From Acidobacteriota bacterium (GTDB lineage: Bacteria > Acidobacteriota > Terriglobia > Acidiferrales > UBA7541): a stretch of DNA of 64,000 nt. The notes beneath the pieces were generated by a model. That model made no database searches, was not told where the DNA came from, and saw only the letters and a program-made list of their open reading frames with translations. Each line of letters begins with the position of its first letter. Position 1 is the first letter of the stretch. The stretch covers positions 31,635 to 95,634 of the forward strand of contig JACQDE010000062.1 of the NCBI GenBank assembly GCA_016201285.1. The letters are read 5' to 3'. Position numbers and translations under genes: made by a program. Positions 35,444 through 43,535 of this stretch are shown one piece after another.

Positions 35444-36760
35444 ATGGCAGAGTTGAAGCAGATTGCGCGGCGAATTTTCGCGGAGACGCTGGCGGCGATT
35501 GATATTCCGGCGACCATGAGCCGGAAGTTGGCCTGCATCGGCACGCGCATCCAGTGCGGGGAAAGTGGAGTCGACCTGGCCGCCTACGAGCGCATTGTCG
35601 CAGTCGCGGTGGGCAAGGCGGGGTACGCGATGGCCAGCGGGCTGTGTGATGTGCTCGCGCCGGACTTTCAGGTGAGCGGCATTCTGGCGATTCCCTCGGC
35701 GCCGCCGCGCGAGCTGCCTGGCTTCAAAACGTTTCTTGCGGGACATCCGGTGCCCAACGCCGCGAGCCTGGAAGCCGGGCGCGTCGCGCTCGATCTACTC
35801 GCGGGCTGCGCCGAACGCACGCTGGTTTTCTTTCTTTTGTCGGGCGGAGGTTCGGCGCTGTTTGAATCGCCGCTCGATCCAAATGTCACCCTCGAAGACA
35901 TCCAGCAACTGAACCACGCGCTGGTGACCTGCGGGGCGCCGATTGACGAGATGAACGCGGTTCGGAAACACCTCTCCGCGGTGAAGGGCGGGCGTCTGGC
36001 CGCGGCCGCGCCGCGGGCGATGAAGATCACGCTGGGCGTGACGGATGTGCCCGCGGGACGCGAGTCGGCGCTGGCCTCGGGACCTACGCTGCCCGACCCG
36101 ACGACGGTGCAGGACGCGAGCCGCGTGGTGGAGCAATACGGGCTGCTCGAAAAATTGCCGCCGGTTCTGCAGGCCAAATTTGCGCGGCGGCATTCCTCGC
36201 TGCCGGAAACGCCCAAGGCCAACGATCCCGCGTTCAAACGGGCGCAGTTCCAGTTACTGCTCGACATGCACGATCTGTTTCATCACGCGCACCGCGCGGC
36301 CGAGGCGGCGGGGTTTGTCACCGTATGCGACAACTCGACCGACGACTGGCCGCTCGAGCGCGCGGCGGATTTTCTGCTCGAGCGTCTCGAGCAACTGAAG
36401 CGGGAAAACCCCGGCCGGCCGGTGTGCTGGATTGCCGACGGAGAAGTGATTTGTCCGGTGACCGGAAACGGAGTCGGGGGGCGCAATTCGGCGTTCGCAC
36501 TCTATTGTGTGGAAAAGATTGCGGGGAAGGGAATTGCCGTGTTGAGCGCAGGCACCGACGGCGTGGACGGCAACAGTCCCGCCTCGGGTGCCGTGGCCGA
36601 TGGCGATTCCCTCGCACGGGCGCGGGCTGCAAAGCTCGATCCCGCCGACTATCGCTGCCGGAGTGACGCCTATACCTTCTTTCAGAAACTTGGTGACGCC
36701 GTCCTCACCGGTCCCACCGGAAACAATTTGCGTGACCTGCGCATCTTCCTGCATGCATAG
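35444..36760 (+). CDS. Glycerate 2-kinase (DUF4147/MOFRL type)
   Basis: A 438-residue kinase of the GckA/TtuD class that makes 2-phosphoglycerate from D-glycerate. N-terminal DUF4147 domain with AVGKAGYAMASGL and LLSGGGSALFESP; inter-domain VRKHLSAVKGGRLA; C-terminal MOFRL domain with GEVICPVTGNGVGGRNS, LSAGTDGVDGNSPASGAVAD and the terminal LTGPTGNNLRDLRI. Placed after a hydroxypyruvate/glyoxylate reductase, it returns C2/C3 acids to lower glycolysis. Confidence 0.94.
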   Translation: MAELKQIARRIFAETLAAIDIPATMSRKLACIGTRIQCGESGVDLAAYERIVAVAVGKAGYAMASGLCDVLAPDFQVSGILAIPSAPPRELPGFKTFLAGHPVPNAASLEAGRVALDLLAGCAERTLVFFLLSGGGSALFESPLDPNVTLEDIQQLNHALVTCGAPIDEMNAVRKHLSAVKGGRLAAAAPRAMKITLGVTDVPAGRESALASGPTLPDPTTVQDASRVVEQYGLLEKLPPVLQAKFARRHSSLPETPKANDPAFKRAQFQLLLDMHDLFHHAHRAAEAAGFVTVCDNSTDDWPLERAADFLLERLEQLKRENPGRPVCWIADGEVICPVTGNGVGGRNSAFALYCVEKIAGKGIAVLSAGTDGVDGNSPASGAVADGDSLARARAAKLDPADYRCRSDAYTFFQKLGDAVLTGPTGNNLRDLRIFLHA

Positions 36761-36950
36761 AGGCGACGTGGCAATGTTGAAACCCTGGATTGAGGTGCGG
36801 ATTTGTTCACTGTGAGCCCCGAGGCTGCCGCCTCAGGGCTCGGCCTGCCACGGCCTTGCTCGCGAAGAAGAAAGCAACAGAGCCCGTCGCCGCCCAGAAG
36901 GACAAAATGAAACGAGGGCAGGCATAGGCGCCCGCCCATGTCGCTGACGA

Positions 36951-39629
36951 TTACGGTTTTGCCGCGCCGGCTTTTTCTTCCAGCTTCTTCAAGCGCTCTT
37001 TGATCTCCGCGTTCTCTTTCTGGATCTGCTCGAGCGTTTGCATAATCTGCTGGCCCGGCTGGATCAGATTCGATGGTGCTCCGCCGCCCGCGCCCGCTGC
37101 CGCAGGCGGTGCGCCTGCGGCGGCCGGCTGTGCGGAAATGGCTCCAGCGGCGGGCTGTGCACCACCGGCCTGTTTCCTCAGACGGTCGATCCGCCCGCGC
37201 ACGAACGAAGCGCCAATCGGCAGCTCGGCGTGCTGGAGCCAGGCATCGAGCGCAGACAGCGCGTCGGTATCGCCCCGCTCGGAGAGCGCGCCGATCACGT
37301 CCAGGTAGAAGCGCGGCGTGCGGTTTGGCTCGTCCAGGTAAGCCACAAGTTTTTTCATGATCTCCTTGTTCTTCTTGTCCAGTTGGCCGAGGCCCGAGAA
37401 GGCCGCCGAGCGCACGGACATCGGCTGGCCGGGAGCGGTGGCTTCCTCCAATATCGGCACCGCCCGGTCGTCGCCCAGCGTTCCGAGTGCTTTCAGTGCG
37501 GTGGCGCGGAACGCGTTATCAATCGAGTCCATCGCTGCGGCCGCTTTCAGCACGTCAAAGGCGTTCTTGCTCTTCTGTTGCCCCAGAGCATGTAGCGCTG
37601 CGGTGCGCACGCGATAGGTCTTCTCTTCACGGAAGAGTTTTTCGAGCGATTCGCCGATCGAAGGATCGTCCTTGAAATCGCCCATCAGTTGCACCGCCAC
37701 CGCGCGCACCCAGGCCTGTTCGTTCGCCGTAAACGCCGCGGTGACCTGCTTCTGCGCCGCGCTCCCGCCGATACTCCCCAGCGCGCGCAGGGCCCGTACG
37801 CGGACGCCCCAGTGTTTGTCGCCTCGCGCGGCATCACCGAGCGTCGCGGTCACCTCGTCGTTGTTCTTGATTTCGCCCAGCGCCTTGGCGGCGTCAGCCC
37901 GGTCCGACACGGCGTCAGCATTCTTCAACTGGTAAATCCACTCTTTCCAGCCCTTCTTGAAATCCAGCGACTTGAGGATGTTGCCGCCCTTGTCGAACAG
38001 CACGAGCAGCGGCGTGGAGTCCACCGGGAACGTAAACGCCTCGCTGGCCTGCGAGACGCTGATCGGAAAACTCTTCTTGCCCGTCCCTGTGGTGACCTCG
38101 ACCTCGACCGGCACCCGGAACAGTCCGACGCGGCCCTCCACCTTCTGCGTCTGCTTCACGTCGAGTTTCAACTGGTGCGCCGTCTCGTCGTAGGTGTAGC
38201 TCACCTCGAATTTCGGCGCGCCCGCCCCGTACACCCACTGGTCGAAGAATCGATCCACGTTCCTGCCGGTGGCTTCCTCGATGGCCTGCGTCAGGTCCGC
38301 GGTGACCACGTTCTGATGGCGGTACTTTTCCAGGTAGTGCTTCATCGCGCGGTAGAAGCCGGCGTCGCCCAGATCCCGCCGCAACATGTGCAGCACCCAT
38401 CCGCCTTTTGTGTAGATGTTGCCGCCGTACTCCACCGAGTCCGAAAAATTTCGCGTGATGATCGGCACCCCGAACAGACGTGCATCCTGCATCCAGCCGT
38501 TCCGCGACCGCCACAAGCTGTAGGAGAACTCATCCGCGCCGTAGTACGACTCCTCCCAGAGCGATTCGAAGTACGTCGCGAAGCCCTCGTTCAGCCACAG
38601 GTTCGCCCAGTCCTTGCACGTCAGCAGGTCGCCGAACCACTGGTGTGCCATCTCGTGGGCGATCAGGTCGTCGGAGTTCTGCGGGTCCTCGTTCGCGAGT
38701 TGCGGATGGACGAGCGAGGCGGAGGTGTTCGTCGTCGCGCTGGTGTTCTCCATGCCGCCGACGATGAAATCGTCCACGGTGGTTTGCGCGTACTTGTCCC
38801 ACGGATACTTCACCCCCAGCTTGTCTGAGAAAAAGTCGAGCATCTTCGTCGTGTGCACAAACGTCCCCGGGATGCGCTCGCCGCGGCCCTTTGGCGCATA
38901 GTAGATCACGGGGATGCCGCGCCACATTTCTTTCCCTTCGTCGAATTCGCCGGCGACGATGGAAATCAGGTAGGTGGCGTGCGGCGCGGACTGCTTCCAG
39001 CTCCACGTCTTCATCCCGCCGGCCTCGTCCTTCACGCTCAACAGCTTGCCGTTCGAGACGGTGGTCCAGTTTGCGGGCACGGTGAGAATCATTTCCGTCG
39101 CGGTCAGGTCGTTCGGGTAGTCGTAAATGGGAATGTAGTAGCGCGTGTCTTCCGATTCGCCCTGCGTCCACACCTGCTTCGGCTGGTCTGGGTAGTACTT
39201 GTCCGGGAGAACGAAGTAGATGCCCTTCTTGGGCCGTCCTTCGTAGCGGATCTGCACGGTGAGTTTCTCCCCGGCGCGCGCGGGCGTTCCCAGCGTGACC
39301 AGCAGTTTCTGCGGGGTGGTCTCGAACTTCGCCGGTTGGCCGCCGACGGTGACACTGTTGATGGTCAGGTCCACCGAGTCAAAATCGAGCTGCGTCAAGC
39401 CGTCGCGCACGGGAGCCAGGGTATGCGTGACCTCGCCGATGATCTTCCGCTGGTCAAGATCGAAACGCAGGGCGATGCGCGCGTTCTGCAAATCGTAGTC
39501 ACGGCTGCGACCGTAGGGCTCGTCGGCGCGGAGCACGGGAGAGAAGAACATCGCGACTGCGACGAGAACGACGGCACAACGAAGGGCGAGCGCGAACGAG
39601 TTCCGGTGCGGAGAAAAACAAAACCTCAT
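36951..39629 (-). CDS. M1 family aminopeptidase with C-terminal HEAT repeats
   Basis: An 892-residue exported zinc peptidase. Signal sequence MRFCFSPHRNSFALALRCAV VLVAVAMFFS; N-terminal beta domain; exopeptidase motif GGMEN (291-295); zinc site HEMAHQWFGD with H325, E326, H329 and the third ligand E348 in NEGF. After the peptidase domain, about eight HEAT/armadillo-like repeats (VRVRALRALGSIGGSAAQKQ, VRTAALHALGQQKSKNAFDV, FRATALKALGTLGDDRAVPI), then a Gly/Ala/Pro linker and a terminal coiled coil. AAGGAG lies 8 bases before the ATG at 39629; the longer frame upstream is Arg-rich and not a protein. Confidence 0.88.
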   Translation of the reverse strand: MRFCFSPHRNSFALALRCAVVLVAVAMFFSPVLRADEPYGRSRDYDLQNARIALRFDLDQRKIIGEVTHTLAPVRDGLTQLDFDSVDLTINSVTVGGQPAKFETTPQKLLVTLGTPARAGEKLTVQIRYEGRPKKGIYFVLPDKYYPDQPKQVWTQGESEDTRYYIPIYDYPNDLTATEMILTVPANWTTVSNGKLLSVKDEAGGMKTWSWKQSAPHATYLISIVAGEFDEGKEMWRGIPVIYYAPKGRGERIPGTFVHTTKMLDFFSDKLGVKYPWDKYAQTTVDDFIVGGMENTSATTNTSASLVHPQLANEDPQNSDDLIAHEMAHQWFGDLLTCKDWANLWLNEGFATYFESLWEESYYGADEFSYSLWRSRNGWMQDARLFGVPIITRNFSDSVEYGGNIYTKGGWVLHMLRRDLGDAGFYRAMKHYLEKYRHQNVVTADLTQAIEEATGRNVDRFFDQWVYGAGAPKFEVSYTYDETAHQLKLDVKQTQKVEGRVGLFRVPVEVEVTTGTGKKSFPISVSQASEAFTFPVDSTPLLVLFDKGGNILKSLDFKKGWKEWIYQLKNADAVSDRADAAKALGEIKNNDEVTATLGDAARGDKHWGVRVRALRALGSIGGSAAQKQVTAAFTANEQAWVRAVAVQLMGDFKDDPSIGESLEKLFREEKTYRVRTAALHALGQQKSKNAFDVLKAAAAMDSIDNAFRATALKALGTLGDDRAVPILEEATAPGQPMSVRSAAFSGLGQLDKKNKEIMKKLVAYLDEPNRTPRFYLDVIGALSERGDTDALSALDAWLQHAELPIGASFVRGRIDRLRKQAGGAQPAAGAISAQPAAAGAPPAAAGAGGGAPSNLIQPGQQIMQTLEQIQKENAEIKERLKKLEEKAGAAKP

Positions 39630-39850
39630 GAGTGACTCCTTCTTTCGGCCCAATCGGGGCGCGAGGATTATAACGAAGACGACCGACAGTTTGTTCCCGA
39701 GGTTGGCCGGGGGGAGGACGGATGAAACAAGGAGGCAAAGCAGCAGAGAAGTCAGCGGCACAGAAGCGTCCCTCGGTTCCGCCCGGGACAAGAGCTGCCG
39801 CGAAGGCAAGGCGTCCCGACAAGTCGGGACGCACTCCAAGACCACTGGCG

Positions 39851-40642
39851 TTACAAGAGACCTTTGACCCAGCCGCCGTCCACGGGAATGGAGGCGCCGT
39901 TGATGGAGCTGGCGCGCTCGGAGGCAAGAAAGGCGACGAGCGCGGCGAATTCCTCGGGCGTGGCCACGCGGCCAATGGGAATCTGCGCGGCCCATTGATG
40001 GAGGATGGCATCGCGCGATGTGCCGGCGCCTTTGGCCAGGTTGTCGGCGAGCTCGCCGAGGCGCTCGGTGAGCGTGTAGCCGGGGCAAACGTTGTTGACG
40101 GTGATGCCGTTGGCGCCGAATTCGCTGGCGAGCGTTTTGGCCAGACCGGTGACAGCAGCGCGGATGGAGTTCGAGAGCAGCAGATTGTCGATGGGCTGCT
40201 TGACGGAAACGGACGTGATGGTAAGCAGGCGGCCCCAGTGGTTCTTGCGCATGAGCGGCAGGACCTCGCGGGCGAAGAAAACCGTGCTCATCAGGGTGAG
40301 CTCGACGGCGGCGCGCCATTCGTCCACCGAGATGTCGAGGAATTTCTTGGCGGGCGGTCCCCCGGCGTTGGTGACGCAGATGTCCACGCGGCCGTAGCGC
40401 TTCTCGACTTCGGCGACAAAGGCCTGCACGCCGGCGTAGTTGGTGACGTCGAGCGCCTGCGCGAAAACGGAGCAGCCGGTGCGATTACGGATTTCGGCGG
40501 CAGTGTTTTCGAGATCGGCCGCGGTGCGGGCGCAGATGGCGACTTCCGCGCCTTCGCTAGCCAATTCCATCGCCACGGCCTTGCCCAGGCCCTTGCTGGC
40601 GGCGGCGACGATGGCGATTTTTCCACGAAGGCCGAGATCCAT
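39851..40642 (-). CDS. SDR family oxidoreductase with atypical active site
   Basis: A 263-residue short-chain dehydrogenase-like protein. The cofactor segment reads VAAASKGLGKAVAMELA, so the usual TGxxxGxG is altered to AAxxxGLG. NAGGP is kept, and SVSVKQP holds the Ser. Where Tyr-xxx-Lys should be, the sequence is LSNSIRAAVTGLAKTLASEF, so Tyr is replaced by Asn or Ser and Lys by Arg. This is a known divergent subgroup related to 3-oxoacyl-ACP reductases; activity is uncertain. The ATG at 40642 has GGAGG 10 bases upstream. The C-terminal GASIPVDGGWVKGLL is typical. Confidence 0.8.
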   Translation of the reverse strand: MDLGLRGKIAIVAAASKGLGKAVAMELASEGAEVAICARTAADLENTAAEIRNRTGCSVFAQALDVTNYAGVQAFVAEVEKRYGRVDICVTNAGGPPAKKFLDISVDEWRAAVELTLMSTVFFAREVLPLMRKNHWGRLLTITSVSVKQPIDNLLLSNSIRAAVTGLAKTLASEFGANGITVNNVCPGYTLTERLGELADNLAKGAGTSRDAILHQWAAQIPIGRVATPEEFAALVAFLASERASSINGASIPVDGGWVKGLL

Positions 40643-40683
40643 GGTAGTTGTTCCTCCAAATACCGAAAATACCAAACGTTGAT

Positions 40684-40722
40684 TGCTGACCGCTGAAGGC
40701 TGTCAGCATTCAGCGGTCAGCA
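40684..40722. repeat. Perfect 14-base inverted repeat
   Basis: TGCTGACCGCTGAA (40684-40697) and TTCAGCGGTCAGCA (40709-40722) flank an 11-base loop. The 12-mer GCTGACCGCTGA recurs at 51474-51485, so it is a member of a dispersed intergenic family. It could also act as a bidirectional transcription end between the SDR and cupin genes. Confidence 0.55.
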
Positions 40723-40733
40723 GGGAAGATAAA

Positions 40734-41081
40734 CTAGCGCCGCAGATATGCGTCGTTTTTGGTGATCCAGTCCTCGCGGCGTGGCGAAAAGAAGTCCATG
40801 TCCACGGTATCTTCAAGGGCCTCGGCGGCGTGGGGTTCGTTCGAGGGAATGAAGACGATTTCGCCGGCGCGGACAACGAGCTCGCGGTCGTCGAAGAGGA
40901 AGCGCAGCGCGCCGGAAACGATCCAGGAGAACTGCTCGCTGGCGTGCGAGTGGCGGGGCACGATGGCGCCTTTGGCCAGGAAAATGCGGGCGACAGTGGC
41001 GTGTTCCCCGGACATCATTTTCCGCGTAATTTTGTCGCTGAGATTTTCCGTTTCGATTTTGTCCCAGGAAGTCAGTTCCAT
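40734..41081 (-). CDS. Small cupin-fold protein
   Basis: A 115-residue single-domain cupin. The first motif is PRHSHASEQFSWIVSGALRF (two His and a Glu as metal ligands) and the second is IPSNEPHAAEALEDT (third His). Such small cupins bind a metal and serve as isomerases, dioxygenases or sensors; the substrate is unknown. The start at 41081 follows GGAG; the longer frame adds a Pro/Arg stretch unlike the family. Confidence 0.82.
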   Translation of the reverse strand: MELTSWDKIETENLSDKITRKMMSGEHATVARIFLAKGAIVPRHSHASEQFSWIVSGALRFLFDDRELVVRAGEIVFIPSNEPHAAEALEDTVDMDFFSPRREDWITKNDAYLRR

Positions 41082-41364
41082 GAGTGTCTCCGTGCGCGGT
41101 CGGCGTCCGCAGTGACGCGGGCGCGGCAAGCCCGTTGCCGCATTCTTTGGCCGCAGCATCGTCCATCGAAAGGGTGCGGCGCGTCAACCGCGGCCTGCGG
41201 TGGCGCGGGATTTTCCCGTTTGCGCGTGCCCGCGTGCTCCACTAAGATGCGGGCAGCGGTGCGCCCCCGGTGAAGGATTTCTGCTATGCTCTGCCAAACG
41301 CGCGACGGCAGGTGCGGCATTCCCGTGGCGTGGCCGGTTCGCGGCACTTTTCGAGGAGGTTGTC

Positions 41365-42531
41365 ATGCGGCGCTGTGTCCTTTTCCTTTTCGTTCTATTT
41401 CTGCTGGCTCTGCCGGCGTGGGCGCAAGGACAGATCGGGAAAACCGTCATGCTGGCGGCGGGGTCGCCGGAGGACAAGGCGCTGGCGCAGGTGACCGCGG
41501 CGACTGATCCCGGGCAGAAGCTCGAGCTGCTGGATAAATGGATGGCGGAGTACGGGAAGGGCGATCTGGCCATTCTGGGCTACGAGTTCTACGTGGCGCA
41601 CTACGCCGCGGAGAAAAACTACGACAAAGCGTTTGAGTACGGCGAGAAGCTGCTTGAACTCGACCCGGACGGATTCAACACGGCGGTGAACCTGTACCGC
41701 TTGGCGCAGGAAAAACCCGACGCGCAGCGGATGTTTTCCTACGGCGAGCGCGTGGCGGGAATCGTCGAGCGGTACAAGGCGCGGCCGGCGCGCGAAGGGA
41801 TGGACGCCGGCGAGTGGGAGCGGATCAAGGCGGACACGGTGGCGGGACTCGCCGACACGGTCGGCTATGTGCAGTACACCATGTTCACCGCCGGCTTCCA
41901 GACCCAGGACGCGGCGCAGCGGGCGGCGCTGCTGGAGCGGTTCGTGGCGGCGTTTCCGCGGTCGTCCTACGCCTCGAATTCCAAGGTGATGATCGCGGAC
42001 GCGTATCAACAGGCGCGGGCGCCTCAGAAGATGGTCGCGTTTGCGCAGAAAGTGCTGGCGGGCGAGCCGGGCAATTTCTGGATGATGGTTGTGCTCGCGG
42101 ATTACTGGGCGACGCAGAAGGAGCAGCTCGACCAGGCCGAGGAGCACGCGAAGAAGGCGCTGGATTTGCTCGGGAAAACGGAGAAGGCGGAAGGACTCCC
42201 CGACGACGAGTGGGCGAAACAGAAGTCGCTGCAACAGGGGCTGGCGTGGTCGGCGCTGGGACAGATCCACGTGCACAAAAACCGCGACGCGCAGGCCGTC
42301 GAAGCATTGAAAGCGGCAAGCCCGCTGCTGAAACCGTATGACTACTATTACGGGCGCAACCTCTACTTTCTCGGGTTTGTGCTGGCGCGGATGAAGAAGG
42401 TGGCCGAGGCGCGACCGATCCTGGCGGAAGCCACCGGCGTGAACAGTCCGTATAAGACGCTGGCGGCAGAGACACTGGCCAAGATCGGCGGAGCGCCGGG
42501 GAAGAGGGCGCCGGCAAAGAAGAGGCCGTAA
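41365..42531 (+). CDS. Secreted TPR-repeat protein
   Basis: A 388-residue exported protein: signal peptide MRRCVLFLFVLFLLALPAWA, then helix-turn-helix repeats of TPR type (KNYDKAFEYGEKLLELDPDG, FNTAVNLYRLAQEKPD, AEEHAKKALDLLGKTEKAEG, WSALGQIHVHKNRDAQAVEA) and a Lys/Ala/Pro tail. Such repeats serve as protein-binding scaffolds in the periplasm. GAGGAGG precedes the ATG at 41365; longer upstream frames lack a signal sequence. Confidence 0.78.
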   Translation: MRRCVLFLFVLFLLALPAWAQGQIGKTVMLAAGSPEDKALAQVTAATDPGQKLELLDKWMAEYGKGDLAILGYEFYVAHYAAEKNYDKAFEYGEKLLELDPDGFNTAVNLYRLAQEKPDAQRMFSYGERVAGIVERYKARPAREGMDAGEWERIKADTVAGLADTVGYVQYTMFTAGFQTQDAAQRAALLERFVAAFPRSSYASNSKVMIADAYQQARAPQKMVAFAQKVLAGEPGNFWMMVVLADYWATQKEQLDQAEEHAKKALDLLGKTEKAEGLPDDEWAKQKSLQQGLAWSALGQIHVHKNRDAQAVEALKAASPLLKPYDYYYGRNLYFLGFVLARMKKVAEARPILAEATGVNSPYKTLAAETLAKIGGAPGKRAPAKKRP

Positions 42532-42538
42532 GTGAGGG

Positions 42539-42778
42539 ATGGAAAAGATTGCCATCTCGAAATTCAAGGCCACCTGCCTGGCCGTGTTGGAACGCGTTCG
42601 CAAGACGCGCAAGCCGGTGCTCGTGACGCGTCGCGGCGAACCCATTGCTGAAGTGGTGCCACCCCCTCCTTCGGGCGCGCCGAAGAAATTTGTCGGTTCT
42701 ATGGCGGGCACGGGGCCGATTGTGGGAGACATCGTCAGCCCTGTAGTTGAGGAGTCGGAATGGGAGGCGCTGCGTTAA
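42539..42778 (+). CDS. Phd/YefM family antitoxin
   Basis: A 79-residue antitoxin: MEKIAISKFKATCLAVLERV and RKTRKPVLVTRRGEPIAEVV match the Phd/YefM DNA-binding fold; the C-terminal part (MAGTGPIVGDIVSPVVEESE) would wrap the toxin. Its stop overlaps the start of the PIN toxin (TAATG), the usual coupled order. It probably represses its own promoter. Confidence 0.85.
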   Translation: MEKIAISKFKATCLAVLERVRKTRKPVLVTRRGEPIAEVVPPPPSGAPKKFVGSMAGTGPIVGDIVSPVVEESEWEALR

Positions 42779-43172
42779 TGCGCCTTCTGTTCGACACCCA
42801 TGTGTGGCTTTGGAGCGTTCTGCAACCGGAACTGGTGCCCGGCAAGGTGAAGGCCGAGCTGGACAGGCCATCCAATGAACTCTGGCTCTCCCCCATCAGC
42901 ATTTGGGAACTGCTCACGCTGAGCCAGCGGGGACGCGTGGTTTTAGCGAGGAACCAGAGGCGTGGGTCAGGAGAGCGCTATCACATGGCCGCCTGCAGGA
43001 GGCGCCGTTCACGCACGAAGTGGCGCTTGAAATTCGCAAGCTGGGCCTTGCGCATGGCGATCCCGTAGACCGCATTCTCGTGGCGACCGCTCTGGTTCTG
43101 GGTCTGACGCTTGTCACTGCGGACAAGAGGCTGCTGAATCTCAGGCAGGTTCCGGTTCTTCCTGCTCACTGA
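42778..43172 (+). pseudogene. PIN domain toxin, frameshifted
   Basis: VapC-like ribonuclease toxin with the first half in one frame (MRLLFDTHVWLWSVLQPELV with Asp6, then SPISIWELLTLSQRGRVVL with Glu44) and the second half in another (SEEPEAWVRRALSHGRLQEA, HGDPVDRILVATALVLGLTL, VTADKRLLNL with the remaining acidic ligands). The frames join if one T is added to the run of four at 42941-42944. Either a one-base deletion inactivated the toxin or the sequence has a homopolymer error. The start overlaps the antitoxin stop. Confidence 0.75.
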
Positions 43173-43200
43173 GTAAGCCTCCGGAGTTTCCGAAAGGCAA

Positions 43201-43221
43201 TGGCGGAGAGGGTGGGATTCG
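43201..43221. other. Partial tRNA-Ser 3' end, att-like site
   Basis: Twenty-one bases beginning TGGCGGAGAGGGTGGGATTC are identical to the 3' end of the minus-strand tRNA-Ser(CGA) at 49421-49441, in the same orientation, but nothing else of a tRNA is present. This is the pattern left when an element integrates into the 3' end of a tRNA gene and carries a copy of that end at its other border. Confidence 0.7.
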
Positions 43222-43354
43222 GACTCACTAGGCCCATTGATCCTACGTAACATATTGATTCTAGGAAAATGCACACCCTATCAAATTGCCAGAAACGCCG
43301 ATTTAGGGTACACAGCGGGTATACAATTCACACTCGCCCAATTTGAGGTACGTA

Positions 43355-43425
43355 CCACGGTGTGACACCCGTTTTGCACCCCCCCCAATACACCGTCGAC
43401 ACCCCCGTACACCCTTGCTGCGAGC
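43355..43425. repeat. G-rich repeat, left inverted copy
   Basis: On the minus strand the segment reads AAGGGTGTACGGGGGTGTCG, later GGGTGCAAAACGGGTGTCAC. The plus strand at 49157-49210 carries the related AAGTGTGTGGGGTGTAAGGG and GGGTGCAAAAAGGGTGTTGC. The two thus face each other as inverted repeats inside the island. A small palindrome GGTGTGACACC lies at 43359-43369. The function is unknown; recombinase arm sites or replication-related repeats are possible. Confidence 0.5.
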
Positions 43426-43535
43426 AGGTCCTAATGGAGGGCCAAAGGGCAAGAGTTGGATCCTCGCAACGCCATTTAGGGGAACGTTATTTGATTTATT
43501 TCCGGGAGACTGCACTAGGGTGACATTTCTTGTTG

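Noticed and set aside
39630..40319. N-terminal extension of the M1 peptidase frame
   Set aside because: The extra ~230 codons are Arg/His-rich, overlap the SDR gene in antisense and lack a signal sequence; the start at 39629 has a good ribosome-binding site and signal peptide.
43355..43425. CRISPR-like array
   Set aside because: G-rich words are irregular in spacing and sequence; there are no constant repeats with unique spacers and no cas genes.
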